This document shows, piece by piece, positions 10,782 to 19,870 of a stretch of 64,000 nt of DNA. The stretch spans positions 1-64,000 of the forward strand of contig NZ_FWXJ01000001.1 of assembly GCF_900176405.1 (NCBI RefSeq). Direction: 5' to 3'. Numbering within the stretch: the first letter of the stretch is position 1; every line of letters begins with the position of its first letter. The notes under the pieces were generated by a model. That model was not told where the DNA came from and searched no databases. It saw only the letters and a list, made by a program, of their open reading frames with translations. Origin of the DNA: Polynucleobacter kasalickyi. Lineage in GTDB: Bacteria > Pseudomonadota > Gammaproteobacteria > Burkholderiales > Burkholderiaceae. The position numbers and the translations under genes were made by a program.

Positions 10782-12125
10782 ATGACCGAAACTACTATTT
10801 CAATCAATCAATTTGCTAAAGATAAAATCAGAAATCAAATTTTAGATTTAGTGAAAGAGTATGCTGCTATTGAATATGCGCCCAAGCACTTTATTCCTGG
10901 TCAAACCCTTGTTCCTCCTTCCGGAAAATTAATTAACTCTAAAGAACTAGAGAATATGGTCGAGGCCTCATTAGATGGATGGTTGACGACGGGCAGATTT
11001 AATGAAATGTTTGAGAAAAAACTAGCCGACTTTATAGGCGTTAAACATCTCATTACCGTGAATTCTGGATCTTCTGCAAATTTAGTAGCATTTTCAACCT
11101 TAACCTCGCCTAAGCTGGGAGACCGAGCTATTCAAAAAGGCGATGAAGTGATTGGTGTTGCCGCTGGTTTTCCAACAACCGTTAATCCCATTTTACAATT
11201 TGGTGCCGTCCCGGTGTTTGTTGACGTCGACGCATTGACTCACAATATTGATGCCAGCAAAATTGAAGCTGCCATTAGTCCTAAGACAAAAGCAATTATG
11301 CTAGCGCATTCATTAGGTAACCCTTTTAATCTAGACGTAGTTACTGAGATATGTAAAAAAAATAACCTTTGGCTGGTCGAGGATTGTTGTGATGCCCTAG
11401 GTACCACCTACAAAGGGCAAATGGTTGGCACCTTTGGAGATATTGGTACTTTAAGTTTCTATCCTGCCCATCACATTACGATGGGTGAGGGTGGTGCAGT
11501 TTTTACGAATAACTATGAACTAAAGCAAATCGCAGAAAGCTTCAGAGATTGGGGTCGTGATTGCTACTGCGCCCCTGGAAAAGATAATACTTGTGGGAAG
11601 CGTTTCGATTGGCAATTAGGTGGATTGCCTTATGGCTATGATCATAAGTACACCTATAGCCACTTAGGCTATAACTTGAAGATTACAGATATGCAAGCTG
11701 CTTGTGCTCTAGCGCAATTAGAAAAAGCGCCTGCTTTTATTCAAGCGAGAAAAGATAATTTTAAGTTTTTAATGGAGCGCTTAAAGTCTTGTGAAGATTT
11801 TTTACAGTTACCTGTTACTACAGAGTATTCTGATCCTTCTTGGTTTGGATTTCCAATTACTTTAAAACCTGCTTGTCCAGTTTCTAGGGTTGATTTGACA
11901 AGTTATTTAGACCAAAATAAAGTTGGTACAAGATTACTGTTTGCAGGTAATTTGACTCGCCAGCCTTACATGGAGGGTGCGCAATATCGTATTAGTGGAG
12001 ATTTAACTAATACTGATAATGTTATGAATAATACTTTCTGGATTGGTGTTCAGCCGGCATTGACAACAGAGATGCTTGAGTACGCGGTTAGTCAAATCGA
12101 AACCTTTTTGGGCGTTAATTTTTAA
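10782..12125 (+). CDS. rfbH: CDP-4-keto-6-deoxyglucose 3-dehydrase (RfbH/DdhC, E1)
   Basis: RfbH is the PMP- and [2Fe-2S]-dependent E1 that removes the C3 hydroxyl of CDP-4-keto-6-deoxyglucose. It has the fold of sugar aminotransferases but carries His where they have the PLP lysine. Here this shows as [13 protein letters not shown], with HH at residues 230-231. Cysteines for the cluster are visible in EICKKN (191) and in the CYC...C stretch after RDWGRD. Length is 447 residues. Its partner reductase E3 (DdhD, ferredoxin-type) is not in this window and must be encoded elsewhere or replaced. Confidence 0.97.
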   Translation: MTETTISINQFAKDKIRNQILDLVKEYAAIEYAPKHFIPGQTLVPPSGKLINSKELENMVEASLDGWLTTGRFNEMFEKKLADFIGVKHLITVNSGSSANLVAFSTLTSPKLGDRAIQKGDEVIGVAAGFPTTVNPILQFGAVPVFVDVDALTHNIDASKIEAAISPKTKAIMLAHSLGNPFNLDVVTEICKKNNLWLVEDCCDALGTTYKGQMVGTFGDIGTLSFYPAHHITMGEGGAVFTNNYELKQIAESFRDWGRDCYCAPGKDNTCGKRFDWQLGGLPYGYDHKYTYSHLGYNLKITDMQAACALAQLEKAPAFIQARKDNFKFLMERLKSCEDFLQLPVTTEYSDPSWFGFPITLKPACPVSRVDLTSYLDQNKVGTRLLFAGNLTRQPYMEGAQYRISGDLTNTDNVMNNTFWIGVQPALTTEMLEYAVSQIETFLGVNF

Positions 12126-12137
12126 GAAAGTACAACT

Positions 12138-13646
12138 ATGAGTAGATTACCTAGCAACTTATTTGTTCTAGAGATGGCCAATAATCACATGGGTGACATT
12201 AGTCATGGGATTGAATTAATTAGAGCTTTTGGCGCTGTCTGTAAAAAATACCCACAATTTAAATTTGCTTTTAAGTTGCAATACCGCCATTTAGACTCCT
12301 TTGTTCATCCGGATCTGAAAGGTCGGATGGATATTAAATACATCAAACGTTTTGAAGAAACCAGGCTTTCTGAAGAGCAGTTTGATACCTTGATTGCTGA
12401 GATTAGAGCCAATGGATTTTTGGCGATGTCCACCTCGTTTGATGAAGTTTCTTTTGATATGATTGAGCGTCAGAATTTAGACATCATCAAAATCGCAAGT
12501 TGCTCATTTACCGATTGGCCAATTTTGGAAAGAGCTGTATCCATAGACAAGCCTATTATTGCCTCTACTGCGGGAGCATCACTTGATGATATCGATCGAG
12601 TGATTAGCTTTTTATCAAACCGTAATAAAGATTTTGCCATCATGCACTGTGTGGGGGAGTATCCAACTGCTGATGAAAAAATGCATTTATCGCAAATTGA
12701 TTTCTTAAGAAAAAGATATCCAAATGTTCGGATTGGTTTTTCAACTCACGAAAATCCTGGAAACACTGATTTAATAAAAATAGCAATTGCTAAGGGCGCT
12801 AGCATTTTTGAAAAGCATGTCGGCTTAGTTACAGATAAATATCCAATTAACGCATATTCGATAACTCCAGAACAGGCAGATGCCTGGCTATCTGCCGCAG
12901 CATATACAGTGATGGTTTGTGGCGAGGGTGACTCTCGCTTGCCAGAAAATAAAGCGGAAAAAGATAGTTTACGCGCATTAAGAAGAGGAATGTTTGCAAA
13001 GCATTCTATCAAGGCTGGAGAGAGAGTTACTCGCGATAATTTTTTCTTCGCATTCCCGCCAAACGATACGCAATTTACGGCGAATGATTATTCTAAATAT
13101 GCTGAATTTATTGCTACTGCTGATATTGATGCCAATCTAGCAATTGGACCAAATAACTCCAAACTTATAAATACTAGAGAAAAAATTCTTGATATTGCCA
13201 AGCGTGTGAAAAACCTTCTCCACGAAGGAAAGGTAATAGTTCCTGGAGGCGTTGAATTAGAAATTTCCCATCATTATGGAATTGATAAATTTGATGAGTT
13301 TGGATTAGTCATGTTGACTGTCGTTAATCGAGATTACTGTAAGAAGTTATTGGTGAGTTTGCCAGGCCAATTTCACCCAGAACAGTACCACAATCAAAAA
13401 GAAGAAACATTTCATGTTTTGTACGGGGAGCTCGAGTTACAGTTAGATGGTAAGGTACAAATTTTAGGTCCCGGAGATGTCGTAACTGTTATGCCAGGAG
13501 TGCGCCATGCTTTTCGATCTGTAACTGGTGCTGTAGTTGAGGAGATTTCATCAACACACTTTAAAAATGATTCCTTTTATACAGATGAATCAATTAATAA
13601 AAATCAGAATCGTAAATCCTTACTTACTTATTGGATGGGGGTTTAA
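12138..13646 (+). CDS. NeuB-like synthase with SAF and C-terminal cupin domains
   Basis: A 502-residue three-domain protein. Residues ~1-245 match the NeuB (sialic acid synthase) barrel: EMANNHMGD at the start, KLQYRHLDSF, KIASCSFTDWPIL, IMHCVGEYPT, GFSTHE and FEKHVGL. NeuB enzymes condense phosphoenolpyruvate with a sugar aldehyde. Residues ~275-345 resemble the SAF (antifreeze-like) domain with LRRGMFA. Residues ~375-480 are a cupin with likely metal ligands H413, H418, E423 and H457, resembling D-lyxose-isomerase-type cupins (EEISSTH, FYTDESI). The exact substrate is unknown. It lies 12 bases after rfbH and its stop overlaps the next start (TAATG). Confidence 0.85.
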   Translation: MSRLPSNLFVLEMANNHMGDISHGIELIRAFGAVCKKYPQFKFAFKLQYRHLDSFVHPDLKGRMDIKYIKRFEETRLSEEQFDTLIAEIRANGFLAMSTSFDEVSFDMIERQNLDIIKIASCSFTDWPILERAVSIDKPIIASTAGASLDDIDRVISFLSNRNKDFAIMHCVGEYPTADEKMHLSQIDFLRKRYPNVRIGFSTHENPGNTDLIKIAIAKGASIFEKHVGLVTDKYPINAYSITPEQADAWLSAAAYTVMVCGEGDSRLPENKAEKDSLRALRRGMFAKHSIKAGERVTRDNFFFAFPPNDTQFTANDYSKYAEFIATADIDANLAIGPNNSKLINTREKILDIAKRVKNLLHEGKVIVPGGVELEISHHYGIDKFDEFGLVMLTVVNRDYCKKLLVSLPGQFHPEQYHNQKEETFHVLYGELELQLDGKVQILGPGDVVTVMPGVRHAFRSVTGAVVEEISSTHFKNDSFYTDESINKNQNRKSLLTYWMGV

Positions 13647-15466
13647 TGGACACACCCAATAAAGTTTATCGCGTTGCCGATTATTTGTTAAATCGCCTTG
13701 CAGACCTTGGTATCCAGGATGTTTTCTTTTTGCCTGGTGGGGGTGCGATGTATTTGAATGATGCCCTTGCTTGTGAGTCCCGTATCACAGCAATTCCCTG
13801 TCATCACGAGCAAGCGTGTGGAATTGCTGCTGAAGCCTATGGTAGAACACATGAATCTGGGTTTGGCGTTGCTATGGTGACTACAGGTCCAGGCGCAACA
13901 AATGTATTAACTCCTGTGGCAGGTGCTTGGATTGAGTCATTACCTTTATTTGTATTGTCTGGCCAAGTGAAGCGTCCTGATGCACTGCGTGGAAGACCCT
14001 TACGTCAAAGTGGCGTACAAGAGGTTGACATCATTTCGATGGTAGAGCCGATTACTAAGTACGCCGTAACTATTGACTCACCTGAAAACGTTAGAAAGTG
14101 TTTTGAAGAAGCTGTCTGGCATATGCGTGAAGGACGACCTGGCCCAGTCTGGCTAGATGTTCCTTTGGATGTTCAGGCGGCACCAATTGACCCAGAGAAG
14201 TTAGTAGGATTTGAACCACCAATTACTAACGCTAAAGTTGATTTATCTCATGCTCTGAAAGATCTTGCTGAGTTACTTTCAACGTCTAAGAGACCACTAG
14301 TTCTTGCTGGTCATGGAGTTCGAATCGCTGGAGCGGCAAAAGAGTTTAGAGAGTTGGTTGAGAGCCTAGGTATTCCATGTGTGTTTACTTGGAATGCCTC
14401 CGACCTTCTTGCCTGGGATAACCCACTTTATGTTGGTCGCCCTGGTGTTGTTGCAGCTAGAGCACCAAATTTTGCAATACAAAATTCTGATTGTCTAATT
14501 AGTATCGGCTGTAGGTTGGATAATATTATTACTGCATATAATCCAAAGGGTTTTGCACGTAATGCTAAAAAAGTTGTTGTTGATGTTGATCAAAATGAAT
14601 TAGACCGTCATCAGATGGAGATTGCTTTACCTATCTTGGCTGATGCTAAAGATTTTATTGACGCATGGCGTTTAAGTGCTGAAATAACTCATTCAGATTG
14701 GAGCGCATGGCGTGCTAAATGTCTTGATTGGAAAAAGACCTATACCCCATTGGATGGACGAACCTTTGAGGCGAAAGGACCGATTAGTCATTATGATTTT
14801 GTTGAAACTATTTCTAATGCTATCCCTGAAAATCAGTTAGTGATAACCGGGAGTTCTGGATTGGCTGTAGAGGTTTTTTATACGGTATATCGTAATAAAG
14901 TTGGCCAGCGTATGTTTTTAACATCTGGATTAGGATCTATGGGTTATGGCATTTCCGCAGCCATAGGTGCTTGTATTGGAGCAGGAAGGATTCCAACTGT
15001 TTGCGTCGAAAGTGATGGTAGCCTAATGCTTAACCTTCAAGAACTAGCAACCTTAAAAGCGCTAAATCTGCCAATTACGGTTGTTGTGATGAATAATGGC
15101 GGATATGCATCGATTCGTAACACTCAAAGAAACTATTTTGAGGAGAGATATTTAGGTACGGGCCCATCCTCTGGATTGTATATCCCAGACTTTGTTGAGG
15201 TTGCTAAAGGAATGGGACTTTTTGCTGAAGATATTACATCAACGGAACAATTAGCAAGTTCGTTTGGAAGAGCTGGACCAAGATTATTAAATGTTCACCT
15301 CAAGAGTGATGAAGTACTGTCACCTAAAGTGGCGGCAATGCCACAGCCTGATGGATCTATTATTTCTATGCCTCTTGAAGATATGAGTCCACTGTTACCA
15401 CTTGAGCAACTTGAAAAAGAAATGCTTGATGGCGTAGATGATAGATCGCGATTGGTCAGAGGTTAA
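13646..15466 (+). CDS. ThDP-dependent enzyme, acetolactate-synthase type (YerE-like candidate)
   Basis: A 606-residue protein with the full acetolactate-synthase architecture. The N-terminal ThDP domain has the catalytic glutamate E55 in HHEQACG and VTTGPGATN. A central domain follows, and the C-terminal ThDP-binding domain has the motif ESDGS (residues 455-459) ... NNGGY (483-487). I chose ATG 13646, which overlaps the upstream stop, over an upstream TTG. A second copy of a valine-biosynthesis enzyme is unlikely inside this operon, and no small subunit gene is present. In yersiniose synthesis, YerE, an enzyme of this family, adds a two-carbon unit from pyruvate to the keto sugar made by the RfbFGH/E3 pathway. 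That role is my inference here. Confidence 0.85.
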   Translation: MDTPNKVYRVADYLLNRLADLGIQDVFFLPGGGAMYLNDALACESRITAIPCHHEQACGIAAEAYGRTHESGFGVAMVTTGPGATNVLTPVAGAWIESLPLFVLSGQVKRPDALRGRPLRQSGVQEVDIISMVEPITKYAVTIDSPENVRKCFEEAVWHMREGRPGPVWLDVPLDVQAAPIDPEKLVGFEPPITNAKVDLSHALKDLAELLSTSKRPLVLAGHGVRIAGAAKEFRELVESLGIPCVFTWNASDLLAWDNPLYVGRPGVVAARAPNFAIQNSDCLISIGCRLDNIITAYNPKGFARNAKKVVVDVDQNELDRHQMEIALPILADAKDFIDAWRLSAEITHSDWSAWRAKCLDWKKTYTPLDGRTFEAKGPISHYDFVETISNAIPENQLVITGSSGLAVEVFYTVYRNKVGQRMFLTSGLGSMGYGISAAIGACIGAGRIPTVCVESDGSLMLNLQELATLKALNLPITVVVMNNGGYASIRNTQRNYFEERYLGTGPSSGLYIPDFVEVAKGMGLFAEDITSTEQLASSFGRAGPRLLNVHLKSDEVLSPKVAAMPQPDGSIISMPLEDMSPLLPLEQLEKEMLDGVDDRSRLVRG

Positions 15467-15467
15467 T

Positions 15468-16514
15468 GTGACTGAAGTGATCACATCTACTGCAAATTTC
15501 TTAAATAACTCTTCCCTTTTTATAACTGGAGGTACGGGTTTTTTCGGTCGTTCTTTATTGCGCCGTATTTTGGAAATTAGTCGTCATGTTGATTTAAGGA
15601 ATTCTGCTGTAACGGTTTTAACCCGAAATCCCGATGCTTTTTTAAATAGTTATCCTGAGTTTTCGAAAGAGAAATGGCTGCGTTTTTGCCAAGGTGATAT
15701 TTTGCAAAGTTTAGAACATATCACCAAAGAAGGCCAGCAGTTTTCTCATATACTTCATGCCGCAGCTGATTCGACTCTTGGTCCGAAAATGGACTCACTT
15801 GAACGCTTTGATCAAATCGTTACTGGGACACGAAATATCTTGGATTTCGCAATAAAGGTCAAAGCAAAAAGATTTTTGTTAACAAGCTCTGGCGGGGTAT
15901 ATGGAGCACTGCCATCTCATTTGGAGTCATTTCCAGAGTCTTATTTGGGGATGCCAAATCCACTTGATTCATCTAATGCGTATAGCGTTGCTAAGCGCTT
16001 AGCTGAACATTTATGTAGTTTATATGCAGAAAAGTATGATTTAGAAATTGTAGTAGCAAGATGTTTTGCCTTTCTTGGCCCAGATTTGCCATTGGACGTT
16101 CATTTTGCGATTGGTAACTTTATTCGAGATGCATTAAACGGCAATACTATTGTTATTAATGGTAATGGTAGTCCAATACGATCTTATTTATATCAGGATG
16201 ATTTAGCTGATTGGCTACTCGTTTTAATGGAGCGTGGCGCATCTGGTAATGCTTACAACGTTGGATCAGATCAAGCAATAAATATACTTGATTTGGCAAA
16301 GTTAGTTAACTCAACTCTATCTGAAAAGGTGAGGATTGAAGTGAGAGGCTCAACTGATTTAGCTGGTGATATCCGTAATAAATATCTCCCAAATATTGAG
16401 AAAATTAAGCAAGAACTTAAAATGGAAATTACAGTGCCATTAACTAAGGCAATTGAATTAACAGCACAAAACTATATTAAACCTACCAAGTCTGGAGTTA
16501 AAAGTGAGCATTAA
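15468..16514 (+). CDS. NAD-dependent sugar epimerase/dehydratase (extended SDR)
   Basis: A 348-residue extended short-chain dehydrogenase with TGGTGFFGRS for NAD(P) binding, LTSSGGVYG and YSVAKRLAE (YxxxK). A GTG at 15468, two bases after the previous stop, is the likely start. An ATG at 15438 is also in frame and would overlap the ThDP gene. By position it may reduce or epimerise the CDP-linked sugar made by RfbH and the ThDP enzyme, as abequose/paratose synthases or YerF do. The sequence alone does not prove the substrate. Confidence 0.85.
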   Translation: MTEVITSTANFLNNSSLFITGGTGFFGRSLLRRILEISRHVDLRNSAVTVLTRNPDAFLNSYPEFSKEKWLRFCQGDILQSLEHITKEGQQFSHILHAAADSTLGPKMDSLERFDQIVTGTRNILDFAIKVKAKRFLLTSSGGVYGALPSHLESFPESYLGMPNPLDSSNAYSVAKRLAEHLCSLYAEKYDLEIVVARCFAFLGPDLPLDVHFAIGNFIRDALNGNTIVINGNGSPIRSYLYQDDLADWLLVLMERGASGNAYNVGSDQAINILDLAKLVNSTLSEKVRIEVRGSTDLAGDIRNKYLPNIEKIKQELKMEITVPLTKAIELTAQNYIKPTKSGVKSEH

Positions 16515-17157
16515 AATCACTGACATTATTTTTGATTTGGATGGCACCTTAATTGATTCGGCCCCAAGCATCTTAGAGTGTTTTAAGCGCGTTCTAAAAT
16601 CAAATAATATTGAACCACTCTGCGCGTTAAACTCTGAACTGATAGGTCCTCCTTTGGCTCAAACTCTGTCGCGTATTACCGGTATTCATGATTCAGAATA
16701 TGTAATAAAGTTGGCTGAAGATTTCAAAAAACATTATGACTTTGATGGTTATAAATCAACGGTACCATTTGATGGTGTTGGTGAACTATTACAAGCTTGT
16801 GGCCTTCTTGGCTTTAACTTACATATCGCGACGAATAAACGACTTTTACCAACAACTTTGATTTTGGATCATTTAGGATGGACAAAACACTTTAAAAGTA
16901 TTTATGCTTTAGATTCAAGTTCTCCATCATATGCTAATAAAGCCATGATGTTAGCAGCATTACTAGATTCCGAAAAAATTGATAGGAGTTCTGGAATTTA
17001 TGTTGGCGATAGGTCGGAAGATAATGAGTCTGCCTTGAAAAATGGCCTAAAGTTTTTTGGTGCAACTTGGGGTTATCAGGACAACAATTTGCTTTCTAAT
17101 GAAGACGTCATTTGTTGTAACAGTATTAAGCAGTTTGAACAGCATTTAAATTCATGA
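16504..17157 (+). CDS. HAD-family phosphatase
   Basis: A 217-residue HAD hydrolase with motif I FDLDGTLIDS near the N-terminus, motif II ATNKRL, and motif IV VGDRSEDNESALKNG near the C-terminus, with a Gph-like cap. It starts at GTG 16504, overlapping the previous gene by 11 bases. HAD phosphatases often follow NeuB-type synthases that produce a phosphorylated ulosonic acid. A role in removing phosphate from a sugar intermediate of this operon is a reasonable inference. Confidence 0.88.
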   Translation: MSIKITDIIFDLDGTLIDSAPSILECFKRVLKSNNIEPLCALNSELIGPPLAQTLSRITGIHDSEYVIKLAEDFKKHYDFDGYKSTVPFDGVGELLQACGLLGFNLHIATNKRLLPTTLILDHLGWTKHFKSIYALDSSSPSYANKAMMLAALLDSEKIDRSSGIYVGDRSEDNESALKNGLKFFGATWGYQDNNLLSNEDVICCNSIKQFEQHLNS

Positions 17158-17166
17158 GGCTTTCTA

Positions 17167-18393
17167 ATGAATATTGAAACTTTCTTCAATAATGATACTG
17201 AAAAGCGATTTTATTTCCCAGGAAGAATTTTTATTGGCTCAGGAGTCTCTGACAAAGCGGTTGAACTAATTAGTAAACATGATTCAGTTGCGATTGTGGT
17301 GGATTGTGTTTTTGCTGATTCGAAATTATTAGATGAAATTAAAGAAAAATTTGCGAACAAAAAATGTCATATTTGGGTGATAGAAGGAGCTCCTTTTGCC
17401 CAAGATGTAATGAGTTTTATTGACCAAATTGGTAACTTACCCGAGGTAGTGGTATCAATAGGTGGAGGCAGTGCTGCTGATTTTGCAAAGTCAATTATTC
17501 TTTATGCATTATTTGGCTCTTTAGAAGGTGTGGGAGTAGGCCCAAAACTGGGTTTATCCAGAAGAGCTGACTCAATTCGTCCACTCTATATTGCAATTCC
17601 CACCACCGCTGGTTCTGGCGCTGAATCTAGTCGCTATTATGTAACTTACGACAAAATTACTCACGCAAAAGTGTATGGAAAAACCTGGGAGATTGTCGCT
17701 GATTGGATTTTCTTGGATCCATTATTTTTGGCTAGTATGTCCTCAGCAGCACTTGTAGGCTGTGCATTTGATGCATTTATACATTTATTTGAAACCCTAA
17801 TCGCTAAACATGAAACATCAATATTTGGTGAGATGTTTTCCTTAAATGGGATTCCAAAAATCATGAATGCTATTCACTCGGCGGTAAATGAAAAGCAAAG
17901 GAATGATTTTGTCCATGAGCAATTACTCTATGGCGCATCCTTAGCCGGAGTAGCAATTTCTAATATACGTACCGGAAGTATTCATGAGGCTGCGGGAGCG
18001 CTCTTAGAGTTAACTACATTAAGCCATGCTGAAACTCTTTTTGTCTTTTTCAGAACCGCTATCGAACAGTATTTAGCAGAAATTTCAAGTTTAGAAGAAT
18101 CTCTTATTGCACAATTAAGGTTGTTACCCGCATTTTCAAATTTTAGAACACTGCAAGATGTCATGTCTTGGTGGGAATTTATTTTTCACCAAGTCTCTCT
18201 AGATGTAAAAATCACTGAAGCTGTAAGTAAAGTAGAACCCACTTTAGCTAGTGCACGTGAGCATATTTTTAATAGAGTTTATTCAGACAAAGTCTGGGTT
18301 GGCAAAGAGAGTCCCCGCATATTAACTGAAAAAGATGTTTGGCATCTTGTTGATCATTCACTGCATCGTTTTGGAATTACAAAAATAAATTGA
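17167..18393 (+). CDS. iron-containing alcohol dehydrogenase
   Basis: A 408-residue member of the Fe-dependent alcohol dehydrogenase / glycerol dehydrogenase superfamily. It has VVSIGGGSAADFAKS for NAD(P) binding, IPTTAGSGAESS, and metal ligands in FDAFIHLFE and in the His-rich SIHEAAG and LSHAE segments. A known precedent in LPS chemistry is KdnB, an Fe-ADH that oxidises C8 of Kdo. Here it probably reduces or oxidises an aldehyde or alcohol of the same novel sugar. Substrate unknown. It starts 9 bases after the HAD gene. Confidence 0.87.
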   Translation: MNIETFFNNDTEKRFYFPGRIFIGSGVSDKAVELISKHDSVAIVVDCVFADSKLLDEIKEKFANKKCHIWVIEGAPFAQDVMSFIDQIGNLPEVVVSIGGGSAADFAKSIILYALFGSLEGVGVGPKLGLSRRADSIRPLYIAIPTTAGSGAESSRYYVTYDKITHAKVYGKTWEIVADWIFLDPLFLASMSSAALVGCAFDAFIHLFETLIAKHETSIFGEMFSLNGIPKIMNAIHSAVNEKQRNDFVHEQLLYGASLAGVAISNIRTGSIHEAAGALLELTTLSHAETLFVFFRTAIEQYLAEISSLEESLIAQLRLLPAFSNFRTLQDVMSWWEFIFHQVSLDVKITEAVSKVEPTLASAREHIFNRVYSDKVWVGKESPRILTEKDVWHLVDHSLHRFGITKIN

Positions 18394-18403
18394 GCGAAAA
18401 TAC

Positions 18404-19870
18404 ATGAAACTTATTATTGGTACATCATTAGCGTCTAGTCCTAGTCTGCGAGCAGTCATCAATCAATTTACCAAAGAAGGAAAGATCTTTTGGCTCAAAG
18501 AAGGGAATCACTCCATTGACTCTATTCAAAGTGAAAGCTTGATTCATTCCCTTGATGAAATAAACAATACAGATAGTGTTTTTATTCTTGTCGTTTCGCC
18601 AGATACTCAACATGAAGACTTTGGCGATAAAAAAATTCTTCGTGTTTATGAGCGCAAAGAGAGTGGTTGGAATTCCGACCCCCATGCTGTGGTTATCGAT
18701 GAGCTTTCTCAAATTGATACATTGTTGGAAATGAATAAATACCCTGGGATGACTCAATTGTTATCTTGTTATGGAAATTCTGCTGATGAATTTAAGGCAA
18801 TGATATTAGATCAATATAGGGACGCTCTAGAAGCAATGAAAAATGCAAAAGGTATTGCAGTTTTTAATGCTCAGCGCCTTGGTGAATTTGTTGCAAAAAG
18901 TCTAATCTCCTCAGGAGGAAATGTCCTGACTTTTATTGATAATGGAACCTCAAAGCATGGCACTAAAGTTGCAGACATTCCAGTTATTTCATTGGCAGAG
19001 CTTACTGATAAGCAAACTCCGATCATTATTGCTACAACACGATTCTCAAAAAGTATTGCAAAGCAGCTTAAGGCTAATGGCTTTAATAATTACTTACCTT
19101 ATCCAGTACTATCATTAATTGATCCTGAGTTATATCCCCATGAAATTCCATACATTGGAATTCAAGAGGACTTTGCGCAAAATATTCCTCGTCATTTGGG
19201 AGTGTTTTTATCTTTAATAGATGATAAGTCGCGAGAAGTTCATGATGGATTAATTCAGTATAGATTGAAATATGATGCCGCTTATGCTGATGCGGTTTCT
19301 GATCAATATGACAGACAGTACTTTGATGAAAAGTTAATCTCCTACTCTCAGGATGGCATATTTGTCGACTTGGGTGGATATGATGGCGATACTGTAGAAA
19401 AGTATATTCAATTTGGTGAGAGCGTATACAAGAAGATATATCTATTCGAGCCTGATGAAACTATTTTGGAACGGGCTAAGATTAGACTAAAAAACTTTGA
19501 AGGTATTGAGTATGTACCGACAGGAGCTTATTCCAAAGACGGTGAGTTAAGATTTTCAGCGTCTGGGCGTACGAATGGTTTTTTTAGTGAGGTTGGTGAC
19601 TTGATTATTCCCGTCCAAAAGTTAGATTCCGTGGTTAAAGAAGATCCGATTCTCATAAAGATGGATATTGAGGGTTCCGAAAAAGATGCTTTAATTGGTG
19701 CTACAAAGACTATACAACGTTCTAAACCTAAATTAGCGATTGCCGCCTATCATTTCGCAACTGACCTGTGGCGCCTTGTTGATGTTATCCGTGAAATTAA
19801 TCCAAGTTATAAGTTTTACTTCAGACACTATTCAGAAACTGGGTTAGAAAGCGTTATTTATGCAATCTGA
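18404..19870 (+). CDS. FkbM-type methyltransferase with N-terminal nucleotide-binding-like domain
   Basis: A 488-residue protein. The C-terminal ~200 residues are an FkbM methyltransferase: FVDLGGYDGDTVEKY (SAM motif I), YLFEPDE, and KMDIEGSEKDAL. The N-terminal half holds a Rossmann-like unit around residues 140-225 (FIDNGTSKHG, DIPVISLAEL, IIIATTRF), similar to that found in front of sugar acyltransferases and other FkbM proteins. FkbM enzymes usually O-methylate sugars or polyketides. The gene overlaps the next by 11 bases. It probably caps or decorates a glycan. Confidence 0.82.
   Translation: MKLIIGTSLASSPSLRAVINQFTKEGKIFWLKEGNHSIDSIQSESLIHSLDEINNTDSVFILVVSPDTQHEDFGDKKILRVYERKESGWNSDPHAVVIDELSQIDTLLEMNKYPGMTQLLSCYGNSADEFKAMILDQYRDALEAMKNAKGIAVFNAQRLGEFVAKSLISSGGNVLTFIDNGTSKHGTKVADIPVISLAELTDKQTPIIIATTRFSKSIAKQLKANGFNNYLPYPVLSLIDPELYPHEIPYIGIQEDFAQNIPRHLGVFLSLIDDKSREVHDGLIQYRLKYDAAYADAVSDQYDRQYFDEKLISYSQDGIFVDLGGYDGDTVEKYIQFGESVYKKIYLFEPDETILERAKIRLKNFEGIEYVPTGAYSKDGELRFSASGRTNGFFSEVGDLIIPVQKLDSVVKEDPILIKMDIEGSEKDALIGATKTIQRSKPKLAIAAYHFATDLWRLVDVIREINPSYKFYFRHYSETGLESVIYAI

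Noticed and set aside
12138..18393. Phosphonate pathway (Fe-ADH plus ThDP decarboxylase, as in phosphonoacetaldehyde metabolism)
   Set aside because: No PEP mutase is present, and the ThDP protein is of acetolactate-synthase length, much longer than phosphonopyruvate decarboxylase.
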